Assembly: GCA_947179195.1 (NCBI GenBank)
Contig: CAMXAS010000003.1
Location: 1 to 33,863 of the forward strand
Reading direction: 5' to 3'
DNA: 33,863 nt
Source: an uncultured Bacteroidales bacterium
GTDB lineage: Bacteria; Bacteroidota; Bacteroidia; Bacteroidales; P3
Part shown: in pieces, positions 24,452 through 32,212 of the stretch
Layout: each line of letters opens with the position of its first letter
Numbering within the stretch: the stretch's first letter is position 1
The notes under the pieces: generated by a model
The model's database searches: none
Seen by the model: only the letters and a program-made list of their open reading frames with translations
Told to the model about the DNA's origin: nothing
Program-made: the position numbers and the translations under genes

Positions 24452-25240
24452 ATGGAGATTTGCCGGGATTTGGAACAGTGGCGGCCGGTCCGCAACGCGG
24501 TCGTGACCGTCGGCTCCTACGACGGCGTGCACCGTGCGCACCGCTCCATCATCGATTTGCTGAACCGGCATGCCGAGGCCGAGGGCGGGGAGAGCGTCTT
24601 GATAACGTTCAGCCCGCATCCGCGCTTGGTTTTGCAGGGCGAGGAGGCGTTCAGGAAGAATTTCAGGCTGTTGACCACCGAACAGGAAAAAGAGGAATTG
24701 TTGGCGGCGGCCGGCCTGCGGAACCTGTTGGTCCTGCATTTCGACGAGGCTTTCGCCGCCATGCCCGCCGAACGCTTCGTGCGGGAAATCCTGGTGGAAC
24801 GCCTGCGGGTCAAACGCATGATTATCGGCTTCAACCATAACTTCGGGCACGACCGTCAGGGCGGCTACGAACAGATGGTGGCCTTGGGCGCGCAATACGG
24901 CTTTTCGGTGGAACGCTATCCCGAATATACGGTGGACGGCCAGGCGGTCAGTTCCTCACAGATACGTCGCCTGTTGCAGGCCGGCCGCGTGACGGAGGCC
25001 AACCACTTGCTGGGCTACGCCTATTTCATCAACGGGGCCTGGCATCAGGACGTGTTCGAAGCCTCCAGCAAATTCAAACTCCGTCCGGCGGCGGGGCATT
25101 ATCTGACGAAAGTCAAGGTCAACGGGCGCTACTATTATACGGTGGCCAAGATAGACGGGGACATCCGTCTGTCCGACCTGCCGTTTTTGCAAGAGGGCGA
25201 CCACATGAAGGTACGGTTTTTAAAGGAGATCAGTTTATGA
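24452..25240 (+). CDS. ribF: RibF-like FAD synthetase with shortened riboflavin-kinase region
   Basis: 262 residues. The N-terminal ~188 are a normal FMN adenylyltransferase (FAD synthetase) domain: GSYDGVHRAH (21-30), ITFSPHPRLVL (51-61), IIGFNHNFGHDR (125-135), and VSSSQIRRLLQAGRVTEAN. RibF usually continues with a ~120-residue riboflavin kinase domain carrying a G-x-P-T-A-N motif. Here only ~74 residues remain (YFINGAWHQDVFEASSKF... HMKVRFLKEISL) with no PTAN and no visible catalytic Glu region, although the last strands still look like the kinase barrel. Riboflavin kinase activity is therefore doubtful. No frameshift is apparent: the gene ends cleanly and overlaps yggS as ATGA. It follows the barrel gene by 18 bases, leaving no room for an FMN riboswitch. 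Confidence 0.8.
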   Translation: MEICRDLEQWRPVRNAVVTVGSYDGVHRAHRSIIDLLNRHAEAEGGESVLITFSPHPRLVLQGEEAFRKNFRLLTTEQEKEELLAAAGLRNLLVLHFDEAFAAMPAERFVREILVERLRVKRMIIGFNHNFGHDRQGGYEQMVALGAQYGFSVERYPEYTVDGQAVSSSQIRRLLQAGRVTEANHLLGYAYFINGAWHQDVFEASSKFKLRPAAGHYLTKVKVNGRYYYTVAKIDGDIRLSDLPFLQEGDHMKVRFLKEISL

Positions 25241-25923
25241 GTACGGTCAAGGAAGAAATCATGGACAATCTGCGGCGGGTGGCCGCCGGTTTGCCGGCCG
25301 ACGTGCGTTTGGTGGCGGTATCCAAAACCAAGCCGATGGCGTATATCGAATGGGCTTACGAGGCCGGGCAGCGCGTGTTCGGCGAGAACAAGGCCTTGGA
25401 ACTGCGCGACAAATATATGGCCTTGCCGAAAGACATCCAGTGGCATTTCATCGGTCATTTGCAGACCAATAAAATCAAATACATCGCGCCCTTCGTATCG
25501 CTGATTCACAGCATCGACAGCCTGGAACTGCTGGAAGCCGTCGATAAACAGGCGCAGAAGCACAAACGCGTCATCCCTTGTCTGTTGCAATTCCATATCG
25601 CGGCCGAGGAAACCAAATTCGGCCTGAGCTTCGAGGAAGCCGAGGCCCTGTTGCAGAGCGAACGCTATGCGGCCTTGAAACACGTCCGTATCGACGGCGT
25701 CATGGGCATGGGCACGTTTACCGATAATCAGGAACAGGTGCGGGGCGAGTTCGCGCGGCTGAAACAGTATTTCGACGCCTTGAAGGCGCGTTATTTCGCC
25801 GCGGCCGACCATTTCAAGGAACTTTCGATGGGGATGAGCGAAGACTACCCGCTGGCGATAGAAGCGGGCAGCACGCTCGTGCGCGTCGGCAGCAAGATTT
25901 TCGGCGCACGGGTGTATGCCTGA
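25237..25923 (+). CDS. yggS: YggS/PROSC family PLP-binding homeostasis protein
   Basis: 228 residues, a single-domain alanine-racemase-like TIM barrel that binds pyridoxal 5'-phosphate and buffers vitamin B6 pools. The PLP lysine is Lys30 in RLVAVSKTKP. Other family motifs are VFGENKALELRDKY, WHFIGHLQTNKIKY, HSIDSLELLEAV, MGMGTFTDN and the C-terminal LSMGMSEDYPLAIEAGSTLVR with RVGSKIFG. The start overlaps the ribF-like stop by ATGA, so it is translationally coupled. It is last in its run, with a strong terminator 18 bases after the stop. Confidence 0.95.
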   Translation: MSTVKEEIMDNLRRVAAGLPADVRLVAVSKTKPMAYIEWAYEAGQRVFGENKALELRDKYMALPKDIQWHFIGHLQTNKIKYIAPFVSLIHSIDSLELLEAVDKQAQKHKRVIPCLLQFHIAAEETKFGLSFEEAEALLQSERYAALKHVRIDGVMGMGTFTDNQEQVRGEFARLKQYFDALKARYFAAADHFKELSMGMSEDYPLAIEAGSTLVRVGSKIFGARVYA

Positions 25924-25941
25924 GGCGAGATGGTTTAATAA

Positions 25942-25970
25942 AAAAAGCCGTCCCATCGGGACGGCTTTTT
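25942..25970. terminator. Strong bidirectional intrinsic terminator between yggS and argF
   Basis: GCCGTCCC (25947-25954), a 3-base loop ATC, and GGGACGGC (25958-25965) make a perfect 8-bp stem, flanked by an A-run (25941-25946) on the left and five Ts on the right. The A and T tracts let it work for the plus-strand yggS run and the minus-strand arc genes. Confidence 0.93.
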
Positions 25971-25992
25971 CGTTATAAGGCGGGAGGCCGGC

Positions 25993-26994
25993 TTATTTGC
26001 CGAGCGTCGCCACCATGACGGCCTTAATCGTGTGCAGACGGTTTTCGGCTTCGTCGAACACAATGCTTCTCGGCGATTCGAATACGTCTTCGGTCACTTC
26101 CAGACCATTCATCTTGAACTTCTTGTAGATGTCCTGACCGACCACCGTTTCCAGGTTGTGGAAAGCCGGGAGGCAGTGCATGAACTTCACGTTCGGATTG
26201 CCCGTCGCCTTAACCACGGCGGCGTTGATCTGATACGGCTTGAGCAGTTTGATACGTTCGGCCCATACGGCTTCGGGTTCACCCATCGAAACCCAAACGT
26301 CGGTGTAGAGGAAGTCCACGCCCTTGACGCCTTCGTTCACCTTTTCGGTCAACGTGATTTTGGCGCCCGTTTCCTTGGCGATTTTCTTGCATTCCTTTAC
26401 GAGCGATTCTTCGGGCCAGCAGGCTTTAGGCGCTACGGCGCGGAAGTCCATACCCATCTTGGCGGCACCGACCATCAACGAGTTACCCATGTTGTTGCGG
26501 GCATCGCCGAGGTAAGCGAACGAAATCTGATGCAACGGTTTGTCGCTGTGTTCGCGCATCGTCAGGAAGTCGGCGAGGATTTGCGTCGGGTGAAATTCGT
26601 TCGTCAGACCGTTCCATACGGGAACCCCCGCGTATTCGGCCAGCGTTTCAACCGTCGACTGGGCATAGCCGCGGTATTCGATACCGTCGTAGATGCGGCC
26701 CAACACGCGGGCCGTGTCTTTCATCGATTCCTTCTTGCCCATCTGCGAACCGGAAGGTCCGAGGTAGGTAACGTGCGCGCCTTGATCCAAAGCGGCCACT
26801 TCGAAAGAGCAACGCGTACGCGTCGAGTCTTTTTCAAACAGCAATACGATGTTCTTGCCTTTCAGCATCGGGGTTTCGGTGCCCGTGTATTTGGCCTGTT
26901 TCAGTTGGGCGGCCAAATCCAGCAAATAGCCGATTTCTTTCGGCGTAAAGTCCAGCAACTTCAGGAAGCTGCGGTTTCTAAGGTTGAAAGCCAT
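25993..26994 (-). CDS. argF: Ornithine carbamoyltransferase (probably catabolic, ArcB-type)
   Basis: 333 residues. Interconverts ornithine plus carbamoyl phosphate with citrulline. The carbamoyl-phosphate motif STRTR is at 57-61 and SQMGKKESMKDTARVLGR follows. The ornithine-binding loop DVWVSMG and the HCLPAFHN motif with its active-site Cys are present. The SMG loop distinguishes it from the N-succinylornithine transcarbamylase known in Bacteroides. Length and sequence resemble the enteric/catabolic type. The adjacent upstream carbamate kinase implies it works in the citrulline-to-ATP direction, hence arcB may be the better name. A bidirectional terminator follows the stop. No arginine deiminase or arginine/ornithine antiporter lies in the window. 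Confidence 0.93.
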   Translation of the reverse strand: MAFNLRNRSFLKLLDFTPKEIGYLLDLAAQLKQAKYTGTETPMLKGKNIVLLFEKDSTRTRCSFEVAALDQGAHVTYLGPSGSQMGKKESMKDTARVLGRIYDGIEYRGYAQSTVETLAEYAGVPVWNGLTNEFHPTQILADFLTMREHSDKPLHQISFAYLGDARNNMGNSLMVGAAKMGMDFRAVAPKACWPEESLVKECKKIAKETGAKITLTEKVNEGVKGVDFLYTDVWVSMGEPEAVWAERIKLLKPYQINAAVVKATGNPNVKFMHCLPAFHNLETVVGQDIYKKFKMNGLEVTEDVFESPRSIVFDEAENRLHTIKAVMVATLGK

Positions 26995-27032
26995 TTTTGT
27001 ATAGATTTAAGGTTTTGATATTCGGTTTCAGT

Positions 27033-27974
27033 TTAAGCCACGATGCGTGTGCCGGCGGCCGCCTTGCCCAATTCGCCGGCTTCGGTGATGATGCACTCCT
27101 TGCCGCCGTTTTCCACAAAGAAAATCGCGGCCCGGATTTTGGGCGCCATCGAGCCTTCCGCAAACTGGCCTTCGTCTAAATAGCGGCGGGCTTCCGCCAC
27201 GGTAACCGTATCCAAGGCCTTTTCGCCCGGCTTGCGGAAATTGACATAGACTTTCGGCACGTCGGTCAGGATGTAGAATTCGTCGGCCTTGATTTTGACG
27301 GCCGTCAGCGCCGACGCCAAATCCTTGTCGATAACGGCTTCAATGCCCTTGAAGTCGCCGTTGGCCTCGCGGATGACGGGGATGCCGCCTCCGCCCACGG
27401 TCACGACGATATGCCCGGCCTCCACGGCCGCTTCAATCATTTCCAAGTGGTTGATATCCATCGGCGTGGGCGAGGGTACGACCTTGCGCCAGCCGTTGCC
27501 TTTCGGGTCTTCCTTGAAGATGGCGCCCGTGGCCGCGCTGTAACGGTCGGCTTCCTCTTTCGTATAGTACGGGCCGACGGGCTTGGTCGGGTTCGCGAAC
27601 GCTTGGTCGTCCTTGCTCACCAACACCTGCGTCAATAGCGTCACCACCTGACGGTTCAGACCCGCTTTTTGCATCTCGTTGAACAGGCAGAGTTCAATCA
27701 GATAACCGATGGAACCTTGGGTTTCCGCCACGCAGAAATCCATCGGCATGGCCTCCAAATGGAAGACCTGTTTACCCGCTTCGTGTTGCAGCATGACGTT
27801 GCCCACCTGCGGGCCGTTGCCATGGCCGATGACCAGGTTGTAACCCTGTTGGAGCAGAGGCAACAAAGCCTTGCAAGTTTCGCTGACGTTCCGGACCTGT
27901 TCCTCGAACGTGCCTTTCTGACCGCTTTTGAGCAGGGCGTTACCGCCAAAAGCCACCACGGCGAGTTTTTTCAT
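27033..27974 (-). CDS. arcC: Carbamate kinase
   Basis: 313 residues from ATG 27974, the normal carbamate kinase size. It converts carbamoyl phosphate and ADP to ATP, CO2 and ammonia, the energy-yielding last step of the arginine deiminase route. Motifs are VVAFGGNALL at the N-terminus, IGHGNGPQVGNVMLQ, VPSPTPMDI, VTVGGGGIPVI and VIDKDLASALTA. The longer frame back to 28037 was rejected because it overlaps the -7 box and adds a non-homologous tail. It precedes the ornithine carbamoyltransferase gene by 38 bases with no promoter seen between, so arcC-argF is probably one transcript. Confidence 0.95.
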   Translation of the reverse strand: MKKLAVVAFGGNALLKSGQKGTFEEQVRNVSETCKALLPLLQQGYNLVIGHGNGPQVGNVMLQHEAGKQVFHLEAMPMDFCVAETQGSIGYLIELCLFNEMQKAGLNRQVVTLLTQVLVSKDDQAFANPTKPVGPYYTKEEADRYSAATGAIFKEDPKGNGWRKVVPSPTPMDINHLEMIEAAVEAGHIVVTVGGGGIPVIREANGDFKGIEAVIDKDLASALTAVKIKADEFYILTDVPKVYVNFRKPGEKALDTVTVAEARRYLDEGQFAEGSMAPKIRAAIFFVENGGKECIITEAGELGKAAAGTRIVA

Positions 27975-28034
27975 GTCGTTAGTTTTGGTGGGGCGACAGG
28001 CGCCGTTGTCAGCTTCCCGTCGCAGAAAAGAGCA

Positions 28035-28042
28035 CAAAAATA
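28035..28042 (-). promoter_or_regulatory. -7 promoter box of arcC-argF
   Basis: TATTTTTG on the minus strand matches TAnnTTTG and lies between the rnfA stop (28058) and the arcC ATG, giving a leader of about 55 bases. TTTG repeats lie closely upstream but at a shorter than usual spacing for a -33 element. It indicates that arcC-argF can be expressed independently of rnf. Confidence 0.5.
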
Positions 28043-28057
28043 AGCAAATAAAACAAA

Positions 28058-28630
28058 TTAAACTAATCCGGCGAAGCCCATGAACGCGATGGCCAGAATG
28101 CCGGCCGTAATCATCGCGATGGGCGCGCCCTTCATCGTTTCCGGGATTTCCACCAGGTCGAGGTCTTCGCGCAGGCCCGCGAAAATCAACAGCGCGAGCA
28201 TGAAGCCCAGGGCCGAGGCGAACGCGAAAGCCGTGCTCTGCAAAAGGTTAAATTCCTTCTGCACCACGAGGATGGCCACGCCCAAGACGGCGCAGTTCGT
28301 CGTAATCAGCGGCAGGAAGATGCCCAAGGCCTGATACAGCGCGGGGCTCACTTTTTTCAGTACGATTTCCACCATCTGCACGAGGGCGGCGATGATGAGG
28401 ATATAGGCGATGGTTTGCAGGAAGCCCAAGTCCAAGGGCACCAGCAGGTAGCGGTTGATTAGGTAGGTAACGACCGTAGCGAGCGTGATGACGAACACGA
28501 CGGCCGCGCCCATGCCGACCGAGGACGACAGTTTGTTGGAGACGCCCAGGAACGGACAGATGCCGAGCGTTTGCGACAGGACGATGTTGTTGACGAAAAC
28601 GGCGCCTATGATGAGCAGTATGTATTCCAT
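28058..28630 (-). CDS. rnfA: Rnf complex membrane subunit RnfA
   Basis: 190 residues, six predicted TM helices, homologous to NqrE and RnfE. It opens with the conserved NNIVLSQTLGICPFLGVS, containing the Cys of the membrane iron-sulfur site, and has a second such segment at LITTNCAVLGVAI. The two half-TM hairpins are inverted relative to RnfE, and together they hold an iron centre in the membrane that passes electrons across. It is last in the rnfBCDGEA order, 24 bases after rnfE. Confidence 0.96.
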   Translation of the reverse strand: MEYILLIIGAVFVNNIVLSQTLGICPFLGVSNKLSSSVGMGAAVVFVITLATVVTYLINRYLLVPLDLGFLQTIAYILIIAALVQMVEIVLKKVSPALYQALGIFLPLITTNCAVLGVAILVVQKEFNLLQSTAFAFASALGFMLALLIFAGLREDLDLVEIPETMKGAPIAMITAGILAIAFMGFAGLV

Positions 28631-28654
28631 GATGCTATTTTTAAAGTTGAGGGG

Positions 28655-29266
28655 TTAACGGTTGGTTGAACGCAGGTTTTGCACGGCCCGTATGATGGCG
28701 ATGAGCAGACCCAGCGCGAAGAACGCGCCCGGGGCGAGCACGAAAATCAAAATGCCGTCGGCCTCCGGCGCGATGAACTTGTAGCCGAAGATGGCGCCGC
28801 TGCCGAGCAGTTCGCGGACCGCGCCGAGCAAGGTCAGCGCGAGCGTGAAGCCCAGCCCCATGCCGGCCCCGTCCAAAAACGAGCGGAACACGTTGTTTTT
28901 GGCGGCGAAGGCTTCGGCGCGCCCCAGAACGAGGCAGTTCACGACGATGAGCGGGATGAACAGGCCCAACTGCGCGTAGAGCGCCGGCACGTAGGCTTTC
29001 ATCAGCAGTTCCACCATCGTCACGAACGAGGCGATGATGACGATGAAGCACGGGATGCGCACCTTGTCGGGAATCTGATATTTGACGAGCGAGATAATCA
29101 TGTTCGACAGAATCAGCACGAAGGTCGTGGCCAGGCCCATGCCGAGGCCGTTGATGGCCGAGGACGTGACGCCGAGCGTGGGGCACATGCCGAGCAACAA
29201 CACGAAAACGGGATTGCTTGTGAACAGCCCGTTGCTGAAGATTTTCCAAACGGATGTCTTATTCAT
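28655..29266 (-). CDS. rnfE: Rnf complex membrane subunit RnfE
   Basis: 203 residues from ATG 29266, six predicted TM helices, NqrD/RnfE family. The first conserved segment is NPVFVLLLGMCPTLGVTSSA and the second is IPLIVVNCLVLGRAEAFA, each with the Cys that ligates the intramembrane iron site shared with RnfA. The start overlaps the rnfG stop by 8 bases and has a strong Shine-Dalgarno inside rnfG. A longer frame to 29314 was rejected because it is read-through of rnfG sequence. Confidence 0.95.
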   Translation of the reverse strand: MNKTSVWKIFSNGLFTSNPVFVLLLGMCPTLGVTSSAINGLGMGLATTFVLILSNMIISLVKYQIPDKVRIPCFIVIIASFVTMVELLMKAYVPALYAQLGLFIPLIVVNCLVLGRAEAFAAKNNVFRSFLDGAGMGLGFTLALTLLGAVRELLGSGAIFGYKFIAPEADGILIFVLAPGAFFALGLLIAIIRAVQNLRSTNR

Positions 29267-29834
29267 GGTAACCTCCTTCCGAAGCCAAAGTGTTGAACGC
29301 GCGTTCCAACGCATCGCAATAGGCGCGGGAACTGATGGTGGCCGCCGTAATCGCGTCCACGTCGCCGCCGTCTTTCTTGACGCGCAGCTTGAAGGTGTGC
29401 GGGTGGCGGTTCTCGAACTGACCGGCGAATTTCGGGTCGGTCATCTTAGAGCCCAAGCCCGGCGTTTCGGCGTGTTGCAGCACCTGCACGCGGTAGAGCG
29501 TGCCGTCGGGCAGCAGGCCGGCCATCAGCTGGATTTCGCCGGCAAAGCCCTTCTTGGTAAACGTTTGGATGGCGGTGCCCACGGGTACGTCCTGCGCGTA
29601 GGCCGTGTAAGCCGTCAGCAGGCCGTTGCCGTCGGGCGTTGCAATCTGCCGGGTTTCCAAGCGGTCGAAGTCCGGCAACACGGCCTTGATGGCCGCTTCC
29701 TGTTTCTCTTTCTCCGCCTGGGCTATTTGGGATTTGGTGAGCAGGTACATGCCGCCGACGCAACCGCCGGACAGCACCGTCACGCAAAGCAGGCTCACCA
29801 CCATGTTCCTGAGGGTTGAAGCTTTCTTTTCCAT
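29259..29834 (-). CDS. rnfG: Rnf complex flavoprotein RnfG
   Basis: 191 residues from ATG 29834: one N-terminal TM (VVSLLCVTVLSGGCVGGMYL) and a periplasmic FMN-binding domain. ETPGLGSKM is the family motif, and DAITAATISS contains the Thr expected to bind FMN through a phosphoester bond (consensus S/T-G-A-T; here Ala replaces the Gly). RnfG passes electrons between RnfD and the membrane iron site. It starts 4 bases after rnfD. The frame back to 29888 overlaps rnfD and was rejected. The gene overlaps rnfE by 8 bases. Confidence 0.95.
   Translation of the reverse strand: MEKKASTLRNMVVSLLCVTVLSGGCVGGMYLLTKSQIAQAEKEKQEAAIKAVLPDFDRLETRQIATPDGNGLLTAYTAYAQDVPVGTAIQTFTKKGFAGEIQLMAGLLPDGTLYRVQVLQHAETPGLGSKMTDPKFAGQFENRHPHTFKLRVKKDGGDVDAITAATISSRAYCDALERAFNTLASEGGYHE
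29270..29277 (-). promoter_or_regulatory. Canonical Shine-Dalgarno of rnfE within rnfG
   Basis: On the minus strand AAGGAGGT lies about 3 to 5 bases before the rnfE ATG. Its bases encode part of the last residues of RnfG (EGGYHE). Such a full Shine-Dalgarno is uncommon in Bacteroidota and decides the start at 29266, though Gly-Gly codons could produce it by chance. Confidence 0.5.
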
Positions 29835-29838
29835 AGTC

Positions 29839-30861
29839 TTAGCAACCGTAACGTTTGGGTTTGAAGCCGCGGTTGATGAGCGGCACAAACGCGTTCATAA
29901 TCAAAATGGCGAACGAAACGCCTTCCGGATAGGCGCCGAAGTTGCGTATCAGGATGGTCAGCAGACCGCAACCGAGGCCGAAGACGATTTTACCCCAGGG
30001 CGTCATGGGCGAGGTCACCATGTCGGTGGCCATGAAGAACGCGCCGAGCATGATGCCGCCGGTCAGGAGGCTGAAGCCGGGCGGCAGGAACGCCTGCGGG
30101 TCGGCGGCGTGCAGGATGGCCGCGAATACGAAGGCCGAACCGAGGAAGGCCACCGGGATATGCCAGGTGATGATGCGCCGCCACAGCAGGAACAGGCCGC
30201 CGAGCAGAATCGCCAGCACCGAGACCTCGCCGAGCGAACCGGCGCGGTGGCCGGTCAGCAGTTCCAGGGGCGTGACGCCGAGCGTGCGCAGGCTTTCGTC
30301 CACCGAAATGCCTTGTTGCAGGTTCTCTTTAATCAGGCCGAGGGGTGTCGGGCCCGTGAGCGCGTCCGTCGCGCTGAGGACGAAGGTCGGATGCGCGTAG
30401 TCGATGGGCTGCGGCCAGGTCGTCATGGCCACGGGGAACGAAATCAGCAGGAAGACGCGGCCCACCAGCGCGGGGTTGAACGGGTTGTTGCCCAAGCCGC
30501 CGTAGGCCATTTTCGCCAAGCCGATGGCGGCCATCGCGCCCAAGACCGTCATCCACCAGGGCAAGGTGGCCGGCAGGTTGAACGCGAGTAACAGCCCCGT
30601 GATGACGGCCGAGCCGTCTTGCAGCGAGCAGGGCTTCTTGAGCAGGAAGCGCTGGATAAGCCATTCGCAGGCCACGCAGGCCGCCGTGCTGACGAGCACC
30701 GTCCGCAGGGCCGGCAGGCCGAAATAATAAATGGAGACCGCCAGGGCGGGCAGCAGGGCGATGACGACGCCCCACATGATTTTGGCAACGCTCTCGGGGC
30801 CGTGGATGTGCGGCGAACCGGAAACGACCAATGTTCGGGAAACGGATTTTTCGTCCGACAT
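29839..30861 (-). CDS. rnfD: Rnf complex membrane flavoprotein RnfD
   Basis: 340 residues, about ten TM helices, NqrB/RnfD family. LVVSGSPHIHGPESVAKIMW opens the protein as is typical. The conserved GGLGNNPFNPALVGRVFLL loop is present, and DALTGPTPL carries the Thr that should hold covalent FMN. GGIMLGAFFMATDMVTSP is the second family motif. It forms the ion-translocating core with RnfA and RnfE. The start codon overlaps the rnfC stop as TAATG and rnfG follows after 4 bases. Confidence 0.96.
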   Translation of the reverse strand: MSDEKSVSRTLVVSGSPHIHGPESVAKIMWGVVIALLPALAVSIYYFGLPALRTVLVSTAACVACEWLIQRFLLKKPCSLQDGSAVITGLLLAFNLPATLPWWMTVLGAMAAIGLAKMAYGGLGNNPFNPALVGRVFLLISFPVAMTTWPQPIDYAHPTFVLSATDALTGPTPLGLIKENLQQGISVDESLRTLGVTPLELLTGHRAGSLGEVSVLAILLGGLFLLWRRIITWHIPVAFLGSAFVFAAILHAADPQAFLPPGFSLLTGGIMLGAFFMATDMVTSPMTPWGKIVFGLGCGLLTILIRNFGAYPEGVSFAILIMNAFVPLINRGFKPKRYGC

Positions 30862-32195
30862 TATTTTGTGGTATTACGGTTTCTGATAATTTGATTGACT
30901 TTGTTCTTGCCCAGACGGAGCGTGTCGAGCAACGGCCGGAACGAGGGGCAGGTGTACTGGCAGCAGCCGCATTCGATACAGTCGGTGATGTGGTGGTGTT
31001 CGCACAGATCCATGCGTTGGTTCAGCACGGCGGCGTGCAGCAGGTAGGGTTCCAACCCCATCGGGCAGGCGGCCACGCATTTGCCGCAGCGGATGCAGTG
31101 GGCCACCGTGCCGCGGTGCGCCTGCTCGTCCGGCAACAATAGCAGGGCCGAGAGGCCTTTCGTAACCGGCACGTTCAGGTGCGGCAACGCCTTGCCCATC
31201 ATCGGGCCGCCCGCGATAATCTTGCCCGTGTCTTCGGGCAGGCCGCCGCAGGCTTCGACGAGCGCGCTGACCGGCGTGCCGATTTTGACCCAAAAGTTGC
31301 GCGGTTCCTTCACCATCGGCCCCGTGACGGTCACGAGCCGTTCGGTCAGCGGCTTGTGCTTCTGTATGGCTTCATAGACCGCGAAGCAGGTGCCCACGTT
31401 TTGAATGACGCAGCCCGCGTTGATGGGCAGTTTGCCGGACGGTACTTCGCGCCCGGTCAATGCCTTGACCAATTGTTTTTCCGCGCCTTGCGGGTATTTC
31501 ATTTTCAGCGCCTCCACCGAAATGCCGTCGTAGGCGGCGGCTTTCTCTTTCAGCAGCGCGATGGCTTTCGGCTTGTTGGCTTCGATGCCGATGATGGCCT
31601 TGTTCACGGCCAGGGCTTTCATCAGGATGGAGACGCCCACCAGAATCTCGTCAGGCTTGTCTAACATCAGCCGGTAGTCGTCAATCAGGTAAGGCTCGCA
31701 TTCCACGCCGTTCACAAGCAGATAGTCGGCCTTGCAGTCTTTCGGTATCGAGAGCTTGACATGGGTCGGGAAGCAGGCGCCGCCCAATCCGACGATGCCC
31801 ATGGCCTTGACCCGTTCGATGATTTCCGCCGGCGAGAGCCGTATGTCGCGGTCGAGCGTCGGGTCATCCGAAATGAAATCCTCGGCCTCGTCGCCGTCCG
31901 GTTGGATGTAAATGGCCGGCCGCGCGAAATTGCCCGCGTCGGGGGCTTCGGCCACGTTCTGCACCGTGCCCGATACCGGCGCGTGGACGACCGAACTCAG
32001 GAAAGCCGTGTTTTCGGTCAGCGGCTGCCCGCGTTTCACCTTGTCGCCCTTTTTGACGATGGGCGTGGAGGGCGCGCCCAAATGCTGGCTGACCAGCACG
32101 CAGTACGGCCCGTCGAACGGCAGGACCTGTGCCGGCGCGTCCGCGTTGAGTTTGTTGTCGTTGGGGTGAACCCCGCCTTTATGGAATGTCTTCAT
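30861..32195 (-). CDS. rnfC: Rnf complex NADH-interacting subunit RnfC
   Basis: 444 residues, soluble and membrane-associated, the subunit that exchanges electrons with NAD(H). It has an N-terminal barrel-sandwich region (VVHAPVSGTV), a Rossmann-like flavin/NADH domain with GLGGACFPTHVKL and VNGVECEPYLIDDYRLM, and a SLBB-like segment. Two [4Fe-4S] motifs lie near the C-terminus: CIRCGKCVAACPMG and CIECGCCQYTCPSF. It lacks the long Ala/Lys-rich tail of enterobacterial RnfC. It begins 17 bases after rnfB and ends sharing bases with the rnfD start. Confidence 0.96.
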   Translation of the reverse strand: MKTFHKGGVHPNDNKLNADAPAQVLPFDGPYCVLVSQHLGAPSTPIVKKGDKVKRGQPLTENTAFLSSVVHAPVSGTVQNVAEAPDAGNFARPAIYIQPDGDEAEDFISDDPTLDRDIRLSPAEIIERVKAMGIVGLGGACFPTHVKLSIPKDCKADYLLVNGVECEPYLIDDYRLMLDKPDEILVGVSILMKALAVNKAIIGIEANKPKAIALLKEKAAAYDGISVEALKMKYPQGAEKQLVKALTGREVPSGKLPINAGCVIQNVGTCFAVYEAIQKHKPLTERLVTVTGPMVKEPRNFWVKIGTPVSALVEACGGLPEDTGKIIAGGPMMGKALPHLNVPVTKGLSALLLLPDEQAHRGTVAHCIRCGKCVAACPMGLEPYLLHAAVLNQRMDLCEHHHITDCIECGCCQYTCPSFRPLLDTLRLGKNKVNQIIRNRNTTK

Positions 32196-32212
32196 GGTTT
32201 TCTCTCAAAGGT

